Positions 52,022 to 61,772 of a DNA stretch of 64,000 nt are shown piece by piece. Within the stretch, counting starts at the first letter, position 1. Every line of letters starts with the position of its first letter. Location: NCBI RefSeq assembly GCF_043641555.1, contig NZ_JBHZRJ010000002.1, positions 434,001 through 498,000 of the forward strand, read 5' to 3'. This stretch comes from Saccharospirillum alexandrii_A. GTDB taxonomy: Bacteria; Pseudomonadota; Gammaproteobacteria; Pseudomonadales; Natronospirillaceae. A program made the translations under genes and the position numbers. The notes under the pieces were generated by a model. It did not search any database. It saw only the letters and a program-made list of their open reading frames with translations, and was not told where the DNA came from.

Positions 52022-55000
52022 TTAACCCAGCAGTGACAGCACCTGCTGCGGCCGCTGGTTAGCCTGCGCCAGGATCGAGATACCGGCCTGTTGCAGTACC
52101 TGAGTCCGAGCCAGCTCAGCCGTTTCGGCTGCGAAGTCAGCATCCCGAATACGGGAGTTTGCTGCTGCCAGGTTCTCAGACGTTACCTGCAAGTTGGCAG
52201 TCGTTGACTCAAACCGGTTTTGCAAGGCACCCAGCTCGGCCCGTTGACTGGCGACCGTCTTCAGTGCGTTGTCAATCGCGGTGATCGCATCCTGAGCACC
52301 CTGGAAGGTGGAAATATCCAGGTCCTTCAGGAAAGTACCGTCAGTACCGCCACCAAACTTACCAACCTTGAAGCCAAGGCCTTCCAACTCATCCTTACCA
52401 CGAGTACCAGCCGAGACTTCAATCTGGCTCGCAGCGTTCAGAGTTACCGTTGAGAAGGTCGTTTCATAAGCAGCGCCTTCAGTGGTCGTACCACGTGCAC
52501 CGGCAACGTTGGAGGCAGTAGCTGTACCGATATCTGCTTCACCAATACCATCCAGCGACGAATCCAGGCCAATCAGGGCACCGAAACCGGTGGCTGACGG
52601 GTCAGCAATGCCGTTGTTGTTATTGTCGTTGTCGATGGCAACGGAGATATTCCGACCGTCGGCAGCGTTGAGTGTGATCGACTCACCATTGTCTTCAGCA
52701 GACACCCCTGTCAAGCCAGCTTTGGCGTTGATCAGGTCAACTGCAGCCTGACGCGAGCGCTCGGTATCAATGCCACCAGAGCCATCATCAACCAGCGAAA
52801 TAACACCCAGATCGACACCGTTGATATAAATCTTGCCGGTATCGCCAGAGCTGTACAACGCTTCTGCTGCGGTCACGTTCGCATCGTAGGTGTCGCCACT
52901 GGAGCCTACAACAACCGTAGAGTTGACCTCGGCGGTCACACCCGTTTCGCCAGCCACCGAGTTGATGGCCGCAGCGACAGCTATACCAGAGCGCTCTTTC
53001 GAGGCGGACTGGATCGTACCACCATCGCTAGCCAGTGCCGCAGAGGCACGGTCTGTCAACGGGTCAGCGGCAGAGATAGCAACACCGTTAACCACCAGGT
53101 CGCCGTCTTCCAGACCGAACGTATTGCTAACAACACTAACGTCCAGTGAGTTGGTTGAGGAGAAATCGGCAGCGGTGGTACCGCGGCTAAAGAAACCCGA
53201 CAAACCAGTCGTATCGGTCGCATCACGGCTGGAACTGATGCTCACTTTGTCCAATGCGCTGTCGTTAGAGTCAACATCGTTGATGTAGCCGTATGCATAA
53301 CGCACATCGGTGTCATCGGAGATGTCGATCAACGCGCCATCGGCAGTACCTGTCGCGGTCAATACCTGAGCCTGGACGGTGCCCGCTGTTACAGCAGTAG
53401 ACATTGCCATGGCCAGTGTATTGCCATCAACATCGGTCAGAGTGATTTGACCATCGGTTGTGTTGAACGTAGCTACAATGCTGGTGAAGCTGGCATTGAT
53501 GGCACCGGCCAACTGTTCGACCGATTGCCCGGAGCTGAAGTTAATAGCACCGAGAACAGTCCCTGCGGTATTGGTGTCATAAATTTGAATCACACCTGCA
53601 GTAGCAATACCTGTGGTTGCGTCACCGCCATCAAATTCCAGAACCACACGGGTTTCAGCAGAGACATTCAAATCATCGCCACCGGCAGAATTAATAGCCG
53701 CTGCCAGCGTATCCGCACCGAAATCAGTAGAAGAGTTCGCCATGGTCGCGCTGTTGTTGCCAACCGTAACGGTAACAACTTCTGCAACGGTACCGAAAAT
53801 GGCGGTTACGCCTGCACTGGTCAGGTTCAGAGCGATGTCCGAACCGGTGTTCAAAGAACCGGATGCGCCAAAGATGCCGCGTGAACCAGTTGCATAGAGC
53901 CCGCCTGAAGTTGCCAGTTCGAAACCGACACCGCCAGTAGACGAAGTCGCGGTCGATGCCAGTTGAGCAGCACCACGTTCATAGGTACCAGCCGTCAGGC
54001 CTGAATTGCTCAGGTCTCCGTTACCGGTACCGTCGCCACCACTAACCTCGATCGAGCTGACGCCGCTGTTGGCAACCAGTGTGTAGCCGGCCTGATAGGT
54101 ATCAGAACTGGCCAAACCGGTGCTTGCCGCAGAGGCGGTGCCGCTGTCAAAGGAAACCGTGATGTTACGACCGTCGGCTGCTGTCAGAATAACACCGTTG
54201 GCGTTAGAGCCTGAGTCAGTTGCCAGAACGCCTGTTTGATCTGATGCCGCATTGATGGCTTCGATAACAGATGCACGAGAAGTCGCGCCGTCTGTGGTGG
54301 TCTGAACTTCAATCGCCACACCATTGACTGAAATGGTGCCCGACGTAGACGTCGGAGTCATTTCGGAGCCGCCGACAATGTTCTCATTGGCGTACGCGGT
54401 CACACCGGTTTCATCAGAAACACGATTCACAGCGGCTGCCTTGGCAATCGCACTGGTGTCACTTTCAGCAAAAGAGGCTGTATCGTCACCGGCGCGAGAC
54501 GGAGTAACCGCCACACCGTTGATGACCAGATCACCATTGCCGATGGCACTGTCTGTACCTACCGCGCTAACGCCGACGGCATCTGAAGCACCCAGCTTCT
54601 CAGCAGTCAGTTCAGCGATCTTGACATCAACAACCTGACCGGCGTTCGCACCAATCTGGAAAGTGCCCTGGAAAGAGCCGTCGAGGAGGTTCCGGCCGTT
54701 AAAGTTGGTTTCAGACGCTGTCCGGGTTACCTCAGACAGCAGCTGATCAACTTCCGCCTGCAAGGCCACACGGTCGTCGTCGGAGTTGGTCGCGTTCGAG
54801 GACTGCACCGCCAGCTCACGAATACGCTGCAGGTTTTCAGTCATGGCGCCAAGAGCACCTTCCGCGGTCTGCGCCAGCGAAATGCCGTCGCCCGCGTTAC
54901 GAATCGCGACGTTCAAACCCTTAACCTGGGATTCGAACTTGGTTGAAATGGCCAGGCCGGCTGCATCGTCCTTGGCGCTGTTAATGCGCAGACCAGAGGA

Positions 55001-55096
55001 CAAACGCTCAAGAGCGGTGCTGTTGGCGTCCTGGGATGAATTAAGGTTGCGTTGAGCGGTCAGCGACGCAATGTTGGTGTTAATAATCTGGGGCAT
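52022..55096 (-). CDS. fliC: Giant flagellin
   Basis: Filament subunit of 1024 residues, against 270-500 for ordinary flagellins. The N-terminal D0/D1 (1-~165; MPQIINTNIASLTAQRNLNS) and the C-terminal D1/D0 (~890-1024; ending QANQRPQQVLSLLG) are canonical. About 720 residues of Thr/Ser/Asp-rich insertion lie between. The insertion contains four flagellin-IN-type motifs in two pairs: GDLVINGVAV (~188) with ISVNGVAIEV (~255), and GDLVVNGVAI (~665) with IYINGVDLGV (~757). The start at 55096 has a GGAG site; the frame is open 24 codons upstream, but that region spans the predicted RNA start, so 55096 is right. Confidence 0.97.
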   Translation of the reverse strand: MPQIINTNIASLTAQRNLNSSQDANSTALERLSSGLRINSAKDDAAGLAISTKFESQVKGLNVAIRNAGDGISLAQTAEGALGAMTENLQRIRELAVQSSNATNSDDDRVALQAEVDQLLSEVTRTASETNFNGRNLLDGSFQGTFQIGANAGQVVDVKIAELTAEKLGASDAVGVSAVGTDSAIGNGDLVINGVAVTPSRAGDDTASFAESDTSAIAKAAAVNRVSDETGVTAYANENIVGGSEMTPTSTSGTISVNGVAIEVQTTTDGATSRASVIEAINAASDQTGVLATDSGSNANGVILTAADGRNITVSFDSGTASAASTGLASSDTYQAGYTLVANSGVSSIEVSGGDGTGNGDLSNSGLTAGTYERGAAQLASTATSSTGGVGFELATSGGLYATGSRGIFGASGSLNTGSDIALNLTSAGVTAIFGTVAEVVTVTVGNNSATMANSSTDFGADTLAAAINSAGGDDLNVSAETRVVLEFDGGDATTGIATAGVIQIYDTNTAGTVLGAINFSSGQSVEQLAGAINASFTSIVATFNTTDGQITLTDVDGNTLAMAMSTAVTAGTVQAQVLTATGTADGALIDISDDTDVRYAYGYINDVDSNDSALDKVSISSSRDATDTTGLSGFFSRGTTAADFSSTNSLDVSVVSNTFGLEDGDLVVNGVAISAADPLTDRASAALASDGGTIQSASKERSGIAVAAAINSVAGETGVTAEVNSTVVVGSSGDTYDANVTAAEALYSSGDTGKIYINGVDLGVISLVDDGSGGIDTERSRQAAVDLINAKAGLTGVSAEDNGESITLNAADGRNISVAIDNDNNNNGIADPSATGFGALIGLDSSLDGIGEADIGTATASNVAGARGTTTEGAAYETTFSTVTLNAASQIEVSAGTRGKDELEGLGFKVGKFGGGTDGTFLKDLDISTFQGAQDAITAIDNALKTVASQRAELGALQNRFESTTANLQVTSENLAAANSRIRDADFAAETAELARTQVLQQAGISILAQANQRPQQVLSLLG

Positions 55097-55169
55097 GATT
55101 TCATCTCCTTCGCTCACCACAACCGCACTATTGCGGCCAAGTTCAGCGAGTTGCTCATTTACAATCAAG

Positions 55170-55196
55170 TTATCGGCGATGAAATGACTTTCTTTT
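55170..55196 (-). promoter_or_regulatory. FliA (sigma-28) promoter of the giant flagellin
   Basis: Minus strand: AAAAGAAA (55196-55189), 11-base spacer, perfect GCCGATAA (55177-55170), 74 bases before the ATG. The -10 is perfect and the -35 keeps the AAAG core. Confidence 0.88.
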
Positions 55197-55318
55197 AGAA
55201 CATTAAGTTATTTTAAATAAGCTTTTTATAACAAACACCCCTATTCCGCGCTCCCCACAGTCGGTATGATGGCCCAAATCATGCTATACCCACACCCTGA
55301 GTCAAAAAGGTGTCATCT

Positions 55319-57391
55319 ATGTGGAAGTTTGCTCCTCCAGCCTTGCAACAGCGGTTCGACCGCAATATGGCGTTCTTTAAAGAGAGTATGCCCGCCTTTC
55401 ACAAGCGTTTGTTGCAAATTGAGCTGAAGAACGTGACGTTGTCGGTCAATGGTACGACCGAGAAGATTGATGTATTCAACAAAAGCCAGTCTCTTTACCT
55501 GGGTGATGCTGAACGCCAGGTTGAAGCGGAACTGTCTGAATTTCTAAACAAGTTTCAGACCGGTGCCCCTATTACCACTATTATCCCGATTGCACCCAAT
55601 AACTACAGCGGTCCGCGCTTCTTCCACAAACACCTGAACACGACCATCAACAAGATGAACCATGAGGCCATTCACCCGCGTGATCATCTACTGCCCGAGA
55701 CGATGCCCATGGTTTTCTTCTCTGGTGTGGGGTGTGGATTGCATATTCAGCGTTTTGTTGAACGCAAGGAAAGTCAGATTCTGGTCGTCCAGGAGTCCAA
55801 TCCAGAGCTGTTTCTGGTATCGCTCTATCTAACCGACTGGTACGACTTCATTCCCCAGTTTCGCAAAGCCAATCGCAAAAACTTTAATATCATCCTCACT
55901 GATTCAGACAACGATGAAGATATCTTTAAGGCGAACTGGAACGAACTGATACGCTACACACCCCTCTTCCCTTCATTAACGGTATTCTACAATCATCGCC
56001 GTCAGGCCAGCCATGACCGGGCGATCAGTAGAATGCAGTCAGAATTCAAGGTATTCATGACGGCCTGGGGCTTCTACGACGATGAGGTCAATCAATTTAA
56101 CAATGCCCGACATAACTTGCATAACCTGGTGCCCATTCTACACAGACGCCTCTCTCCTGCCCTGAGTATCGCCAATATTCAAATGAACGCGGTTGTGGTG
56201 GGCGCCGGCCCCTCACTCAACGATCGTATTGACTGGATCATCGAACATCGCGACAAGATCGTGTTGTTTAGCGCAGGCACAGCTTTGTCTGTTTTGAAAC
56301 ACCACGGCATCGTTCCTGACGTACATGTTGAGATCGAATCAGATTACGCCACCGTGCTGCATTTGGAACACACGCTCAGCAGCGACTATCAGGTTCCGTT
56401 ACTGGTCGGTGCAATACAGCTCAACCCCCGTGTCTTTCAAATGGTCAAACACCGACTGATGTTCTTTAAGGATTCGACCGCGCTGTTCGAATTGTTTGGA
56501 AAATCAAACTCAGCCCAGCTACAAGGCATGACTCCAACCTGTACCAATGCGGCAACTGGCCTGGCAATACAGCTCGGTTTCCAGAATGTGTTTCTGTTTG
56601 GTACCGACTTTGGATACAAGGACCCACAGTCCAGTCATGCTACCGGCAGCGTTTATTTTGACGAATCAGCGCCCAGCTACCTACGCCAGGTTGGTCAGAC
56701 CCGTGCGGGCAAGATGACGGTTCCGTCAGTTGACGGAGAACCGCTAACTACCGAGCCCATTTACAACTCCGCGCGGGACCGAATCGAGAAACTGCTTGAA
56801 CTTCACCAGAAGCGTTGTTCAATTTATAACTGCGCAACAGGGGCGGACATCAAGTACACCCATGTCATTCGAAGTGCGGAAGAATTCGAGAGCTGTCTGG
56901 GAGAGCGCCCGGTTCACCCGGGGTTCGCCCAGCGATTGCTTTACGAGAGCACACTGGTACCCGACGCTGAGCTTACACGCGGTTCCGAGCTACTGCTCGA
57001 TTTCCTGAGAGATGTATCCGAATTTACCATTGCGCGATTGAACGACATGGAACCGAACCGGGCTGGCCTGGTCCATACGGTGCTGCAACTCGCCTTCTGG
57101 CGTGAAGACTATTACCGGAACACCCGAAGTTCACTGTACTTCTTTACACGGGGCACGCTCTGGCACTACATCAATGCCGGAGTATCCGCTGCATTTTCTA
57201 CTACCGATGAAGCTGAAATCCAGAAGCACATCGAACTATGGCGCGATGGTTTCATCGACTTTCTGGAAAAAATGCCCAGGCACTTTGATTGGGCTAGACA
57301 GCGAAAAGACAGTATCGAAGAAGACAATTGGCTGGAAAAACGCATCACCGAGTATGTTGAAGATCCGTTTGTGGAGGAAGAGTCACAATGA
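55319..57391 (+). CDS. maf: Maf-type flagellin glycosyltransferase (motility accessory factor)
   Basis: 690 residues of the Maf/DUF115 family, which transfers nonulosonic acids (pseudaminic or legionaminic) to flagellin before export. Central motifs: VVVGAGPSLNDRIDWI (~294), FSAGTALSVLKHHGIVPDVH (~317), TCTNAATGLAIQLG (~407) and GTDFGYKDPQSSHATGSVYF (~428). The ATG at 55319 lies 8 bases after AAGG; an in-frame GTG is three codons upstream. It is divergent from the flagellin gene and coupled to the next gene by ATGA. Confidence 0.93.
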   Translation: MWKFAPPALQQRFDRNMAFFKESMPAFHKRLLQIELKNVTLSVNGTTEKIDVFNKSQSLYLGDAERQVEAELSEFLNKFQTGAPITTIIPIAPNNYSGPRFFHKHLNTTINKMNHEAIHPRDHLLPETMPMVFFSGVGCGLHIQRFVERKESQILVVQESNPELFLVSLYLTDWYDFIPQFRKANRKNFNIILTDSDNDEDIFKANWNELIRYTPLFPSLTVFYNHRRQASHDRAISRMQSEFKVFMTAWGFYDDEVNQFNNARHNLHNLVPILHRRLSPALSIANIQMNAVVVGAGPSLNDRIDWIIEHRDKIVLFSAGTALSVLKHHGIVPDVHVEIESDYATVLHLEHTLSSDYQVPLLVGAIQLNPRVFQMVKHRLMFFKDSTALFELFGKSNSAQLQGMTPTCTNAATGLAIQLGFQNVFLFGTDFGYKDPQSSHATGSVYFDESAPSYLRQVGQTRAGKMTVPSVDGEPLTTEPIYNSARDRIEKLLELHQKRCSIYNCATGADIKYTHVIRSAEEFESCLGERPVHPGFAQRLLYESTLVPDAELTRGSELLLDFLRDVSEFTIARLNDMEPNRAGLVHTVLQLAFWREDYYRNTRSSLYFFTRGTLWHYINAGVSAAFSTTDEAEIQKHIELWRDGFIDFLEKMPRHFDWARQRKDSIEEDNWLEKRITEYVEDPFVEEESQ

Positions 57392-58326
57392 AGCTGCAGG
57401 TTAACAATGAATTGTGGGTGCCTTCATCAGCACTAGAATATGCGCTACTGGTAATAGCAGACCGGGTACCCGACACCCTCGATGATTCAGACCCAGCGTC
57501 GCTCACCTCTCCACAAATTAACGCGATAAACGATTTGGTCAGTGAGCCGGATATAATCAGACCCGAACTGAATTACCTGGTTAGCATCTACCAGGCCTTG
57601 TTGTCTGGTGAGGGCAAGGTAGCACCCGCGAATACACACTGGATTACGGGAATCTCGGCAGGCGAAAACCGGGCGGAATTGATCGATCAGCTGGAATCCC
57701 GCTTCGCTCCCGACATCGTCAATACGCTGGCCAGGCAACTGAATGGTCTGCCTCTGGCTGCAGAAACCATTCAGGGAGATGAAAACAAGCTGCTGACGTC
57801 CTTAACTTTCAGCCTGGCAGAATTGTTGTATATCCTTGAGCGGGCGCACCAGTTGGAAGGCAAGACCCCGGTATGCGCCAGTGAGTCCTTAGGCCTTCAC
57901 TTTCAACACCTCCAGTCGAGGCACGCACCTATCTGGACCGCCGGTACCGTTGTAGTGGTTCACCCAATAGACTACATAGAGGGGCTGCTCAGTCAGGGAC
58001 AGTTGAATCCGGATACTCCCAATAGCTTTCCGGGCGAATGGCTCTATCAATTGGAACGGTACCAATCAGATTTTGACCGGGACCTTTGGGTTCAGCAAAA
58101 CAATGAACTGAAAGCTGTCGACGTATGGTGGTGTTATTACCGGCGGGTTGCCGGGCAAACAGCGTCAGCCGATGCGGTAAACTGGATTGAAGCGGGAAAT
58201 GCAACTGCATCGGCCGTCCAGGATCCTGACGCCGTGCTGGAAAAAACCAGCTCGCTGAAATCACTGATCAGCAAACTTGAAAACGAGCAGGCACGGGACT
58301 GCCTCTCTCGCATCACTGCGGTTTAA
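57388..58326 (+). CDS. Hypothetical protein coupled to Maf
   Basis: A 312-residue soluble, acidic, mostly helical protein that I do not recognise. Tryptophan-rich stretches occur near 215-255 (FPGEWLYQLERYQSDFDRDL; AVDVWWCYYRRVAG), and VVVVHPIDYIEG precedes them; the last is faintly like a sulfotransferase core but not enough to assign. Its ATG overlaps the maf stop (ATGA), so it very likely works with Maf in flagellin modification. Its stop codon overlaps that of the opposing SDR gene. Confidence 0.75.
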   Translation: MKLQVNNELWVPSSALEYALLVIADRVPDTLDDSDPASLTSPQINAINDLVSEPDIIRPELNYLVSIYQALLSGEGKVAPANTHWITGISAGENRAELIDQLESRFAPDIVNTLARQLNGLPLAAETIQGDENKLLTSLTFSLAELLYILERAHQLEGKTPVCASESLGLHFQHLQSRHAPIWTAGTVVVVHPIDYIEGLLSQGQLNPDTPNSFPGEWLYQLERYQSDFDRDLWVQQNNELKAVDVWWCYYRRVAGQTASADAVNWIEAGNATASAVQDPDAVLEKTSSLKSLISKLENEQARDCLSRITAV

Positions 58327-59078
58327 CGTGCCAGAAACCCACCGTCCACCGGGAGCTCCGTCCCGGTAATATATCGAGCGGCATCGGAGAGCAGGAATTG
58401 CACCGGGCCAACAATGTCGGCTTCTATCGCCATGCGGCTCAGTGGGGTTCTTTCACAATAGCGCTTGATGAAATTCGCTGGCTGACCCCGCTCGACACCG
58501 CCGAGTACCAGCGCATTGCTGCGCAATACGCCCGCATAGCGATTCGCCAGGTAGCGTGACAGTTGATTCAACCCTGCTTTGGAAACACCATAAGCCAAGG
58601 GGTTATCCATCTGCGTACCCTCATACAATGAAAAATCAGGGCCGACACTGCCATAGATACTGGAAAGAAACACCAGACTTGAATCGTCAAATACAGGCAA
58701 TAGCGCTTTGACCAGCGAAAAGACAGAACCCAGATTAACGTCCAATGCCGCATCAAAGGTTTCCCGGCTTTGCTCAGACAGATCGCCGAGCCACCCGGGC
58801 AACTGGGAGGTTCCCACGTAGGCGGCGCAATGCACAAAGCCATCCAGACGGTCGACTGACGCCAGCATCGGCTTTACGGATCCGGCAATCGAGTCGCCAT
58901 CCGACAGATCAACCGGTAAAAACAAGGCGTTTGAATAGGCTAAGGAATCAGGCTTGTCCATTTCCCAGACACTTGCACCGGCCCGAGTAAACTGCTCGAC
59001 CAGCAGTCGCCCAATGTGACCGGCACTACCAGTTATCAGGATTGTTTTGCCCGACAGCGAAAACAGATCATCCGACAT
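58323..59078 (-). CDS. SDR oxidoreductase of the nonulosonate cluster (PtmA-like)
   Basis: 251 residues: ILITGSAGHIGRLLVEQF (cofactor), catalytic serine in VFLSSIYGSVG, YGVSKAGLNQL, and the C-terminal ITGTELPVDGGFLAR. It is similar in type and context to PtmA, encoded beside the CMP-legionaminate synthetase gene in Campylobacter. The exact reaction is not settled. Last gene of the minus-strand cluster; overlaps neuA by 11 bases. Confidence 0.82.
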   Translation of the reverse strand: MSDDLFSLSGKTILITGSAGHIGRLLVEQFTRAGASVWEMDKPDSLAYSNALFLPVDLSDGDSIAGSVKPMLASVDRLDGFVHCAAYVGTSQLPGWLGDLSEQSRETFDAALDVNLGSVFSLVKALLPVFDDSSLVFLSSIYGSVGPDFSLYEGTQMDNPLAYGVSKAGLNQLSRYLANRYAGVLRSNALVLGGVERGQPANFIKRYCERTPLSRMAIEADIVGPVQFLLSDAARYITGTELPVDGGFLAR

Positions 59079-59757
59079 TCGCTTGCTCCAACAACCACTG
59101 AGCCCATAAAAAATCCATCCCGGTATCTATATCCACGGCGTTTAATGGCGCCACTTCTATGTACCCGATATTGCCTTCAAGCACATGCGACGCGGCAAGT
59201 ACATGAGCAACCCGGGTAGCATACACGACCGTTGTAATATTGTATGCGCGCTCGGCATCCTGCCGGCGAACCAGACGTGGCGCTTGCTCATCCCACAAAC
59301 TGACCTGTGAATTTTGAACACGAACCATATTAAATGCCGGGTGGTGTGGTGCTGGGGTAATACCCAAAACAAGGTCGTGATCGGCGGCCAGGGAGACAGC
59401 TTCCAGGATATGTTGGGTGGTTCGCAATGGTGAGGTAGCCGGCAAACTCGTAAATCCCTCGACACCCGGGTAGTGCAATTGTTGCCAGCGGGCAGCATGT
59501 TGCCATGCAAGCCATTCGGAAGCGGTATCGGTAGCCAGCTCCGCAGGTCGCATGAATGGTATTTCAGCGCCATGGGCTGCGGCTACCCCGGCAATTTCCT
59601 CATCATCGGTTGAGACAAACACGGCATCAAAACAGCCCGTTGATCGGGCAAGCTCTATGCTCCATGCGATTAACGGTTTACCCGCCAGTGGTTTAATGTT
59701 CTTGCCCGGCAGCCCTTTGGATCCGCCCCGGGCAAACACCCATGCAACACCCTTCAT
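59068..59757 (-). CDS. CMP-nonulosonate cytidylyltransferase (NeuA / LegF / PtmB type)
   Basis: Activates a nine-carbon acidic sugar with CTP. 229 residues with ARGGSKGLPGKNIKPLAGKP (signature), the SLPATSPLRTTQHILEAV loop, and VDIDTGMDFLWAQWLLEQ at the end. Normal family length. The substrate is inferred to be legionaminic acid or a relative, because the cluster contains a PtmE-type nucleotidyltransferase. Confidence 0.92.
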   Translation of the reverse strand: MKGVAWVFARGGSKGLPGKNIKPLAGKPLIAWSIELARSTGCFDAVFVSTDDEEIAGVAAAHGAEIPFMRPAELATDTASEWLAWQHAARWQQLHYPGVEGFTSLPATSPLRTTQHILEAVSLAADHDLVLGITPAPHHPAFNMVRVQNSQVSLWDEQAPRLVRRQDAERAYNITTVVYATRVAHVLAASHVLEGNIGYIEVAPLNAVDIDTGMDFLWAQWLLEQANVG

Positions 59758-59759
59758 AA

Positions 59760-60671
59760 CTAACTGTCTTCCAACGCGGATAATATAAGCTCAGTGACCT
59801 GAACGGCTGAGTCAATGTTCGGCTGGTGCGGCCAATCGGCCAGATCCAGCAAACAGCTTGCCTGCCTTACATAGGTATCGGTGGAGTCAAAGTGACGTTC
59901 CTCTACCACCCCATCAATGCTCTTGTACCCGGTACACTTCACCAAATCAACTTCGACCTCACCGTTCAAGCCGGCAACTGTGACCGTTCTCTCGGGCCGA
60001 GTTCTGTGAAAATCCAGATTGACGCTGACACTCACCTGCCGGGGACCGGTAAGCAGCATCTGAGCCGACTCGTCGACACCATCGCTGAATCTGCCGCGCT
60101 GACGGTGTATCCGGTCTAGAGTCAGGGGGCCCAACAAACTTTGCGCCATTTCCAGATCGTGTGACAATTCCCAAAGCACGCCACCGCCCCATTCCGGCTT
60201 GAGTGACACGGTTTGAGTGAGATCCCGCCCTGGCCGCCATTGGTCGAGTGACTGCCCGCACCTGAATTCAGCCCACCGCAACGGACCCAGGCCATTGATG
60301 GCCTCTGCCAGAAACTGAAATTCATCACGATAATGCAGATTGTACCCGACCCATACATCAGTGGTATCCATACGCTGTTGAAAGTGCTCGAGGCTCTGTC
60401 GATCAGTACAAAGCGGTTTTTCGATGAGCATACGAGAGACGTTGCCAGTCAACGCGGCCATAAAAGGGATGTGAAATGGAGCCGGCACCGCAATGATGGC
60501 AATAGTGGGTTGATGGGCGACGGCACGCTGAACCAACGATTCAACAGATTCCTGCTGACGCAACCCGGCGGGCAACGACAGGACAGAACCCTGCGGTAGC
60601 AAATCGGAGAAAACGTTCAGGTGCCGCATACCAATAGAGCCGCGTCCAAAAATGACGACGCGATGCTCCAT
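59760..60671 (-). CDS. Gfo/Idh/MocA-family sugar oxidoreductase
   Basis: 303 residues: NAD-binding VIFGRGSIGMRHLNVFSDLL near the start, IAIIAVPAPFHIPFM, and EKPLC with the conserved lysine at ~90. Oxidoreductases of this family are common in legionaminate-type clusters; the reaction is unknown. Its ATG adjoins the stop of the PtmE-like gene, sharing one base. Confidence 0.85.
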   Translation of the reverse strand: MEHRVVIFGRGSIGMRHLNVFSDLLPQGSVLSLPAGLRQQESVESLVQRAVAHQPTIAIIAVPAPFHIPFMAALTGNVSRMLIEKPLCTDRQSLEHFQQRMDTTDVWVGYNLHYRDEFQFLAEAINGLGPLRWAEFRCGQSLDQWRPGRDLTQTVSLKPEWGGGVLWELSHDLEMAQSLLGPLTLDRIHRQRGRFSDGVDESAQMLLTGPRQVSVSVNLDFHRTRPERTVTVAGLNGEVEVDLVKCTGYKSIDGVVEERHFDSTDTYVRQASCLLDLADWPHQPNIDSAVQVTELILSALEDS

Positions 60672-61732
60672 CAGGCGACACCGCGCAGCAACCTGATGTC
60701 TTCCTGGGCGCGTTCAAAATCACTGATCCGACCGATATCGAGCCAGTATTCATGAACCGGGAACATCGCGACTTTGGCACCTTTGGTCAGGCGCCGGTCG
60801 ATCAGATCGGGCATATCCAGAACTCTGCCCCTCTGTACCGAGTTGGCAGCCTTGGGAGAGATGCAATAAATGCCCGCGTTGATAAAATGATTGATCAATG
60901 GCTTTTCGGTAATGCGGGTAATACTCGACCCATTGTGCTCGACAACACCATAAGGAATTTGCGTTTGGTATTCCCTGACTGCCATGGTCAGGTCGGCCGA
61001 CTCTTTTTCATGGTAGGTTAGCAACTGGTCGAAATCGACGCGTGTCAGCAGATCTCCATTCATCATCAGAAGCGGCTGTTCGCGCGCCCAGGCAGGTAAG
61101 AGACCGATCGCACCCGCCGTACCCAGCGGGATGGATTCATTGACGTAGGTAATACTCACGCCGAACTGGCTGCCATCACCAAAATAATGCTCGATCTGCT
61201 CATTCAGATAATGGGTAGATATAAAGAACCGGTGAAATCCGGCATCAATAAACTGATTCAGAATCGTCTCGAGAATTGGCTTGTCACCCACTTTCAACAT
61301 GGGCTTCGGGCAATTGTTGGTCAGCGGTCTGAGTCGCTTACCAAAACCACCCGCCATCAGAAAAACAGCATTGTCGCGGCGCGGGACAACGTTCTGCCGG
61401 CCCAGAATGGCGACAACCCGTCCCTCATTATTTAACTGAGGCACACCGGTGAGCCCATAGCGTCGCATGATTTTAAGTGCGCCGGCATCGGTTCCCGTCT
61501 CACCCAGAACCTTGGGGCTCGGATTCATGATCTGCTGCACCGGCGTAGTCAACGGCAAATGCTTCAACAGTGCCCGGCGAATGTCACCGTCTGTAATGGT
61601 TCCGATCAAACCACCATGGGCGGTCGTTACCAGCAACAACTTTGGCTGAACGGCGTTCAGTCGTTCAATGGCATCGCTCACCGACAGATCAGGTGACAAA
61701 AAATGCTGTTCCAGGGAATGGGTATCTACCAC
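60671..61732 (-). CDS. CBS-domain sugar-1-phosphate nucleotidyltransferase (PtmE-like)
   Basis: 353 residues: two CBS motifs (1-~115; LIGTITDGDIRRALLKHLP) then an NTP-transferase domain (~120-350) with FLMAGGFGKRLRPLTNNCPK, MMNGDLLTRVDF and INAGIYCISP. In Campylobacter the PtmE enzyme makes GDP-glucosamine or GDP-GlcNAc for legionaminic acid; this domain order is its hallmark. It starts at GTG after GGAG. Confidence 0.88.
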   Translation of the reverse strand: MVDTHSLEQHFLSPDLSVSDAIERLNAVQPKLLLVTTAHGGLIGTITDGDIRRALLKHLPLTTPVQQIMNPSPKVLGETGTDAGALKIMRRYGLTGVPQLNNEGRVVAILGRQNVVPRRDNAVFLMAGGFGKRLRPLTNNCPKPMLKVGDKPILETILNQFIDAGFHRFFISTHYLNEQIEHYFGDGSQFGVSITYVNESIPLGTAGAIGLLPAWAREQPLLMMNGDLLTRVDFDQLLTYHEKESADLTMAVREYQTQIPYGVVEHNGSSITRITEKPLINHFINAGIYCISPKAANSVQRGRVLDMPDLIDRRLTKGAKVAMFPVHEYWLDIGRISDFERAQEDIRLLRGVA

Positions 61733-61772
61733 AGGGTCTCCTCATCCGGGGCTTGGTGGTTGCCTGTTGCTA

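Noticed and set aside
55096..55168. 24-codon upstream extension of the flagellin
   Set aside because: The FliA promoter -10 is at 55170-55177, so transcription would start about at or inside the extension; MPQIINTN at 55096 is the conserved flagellin start.
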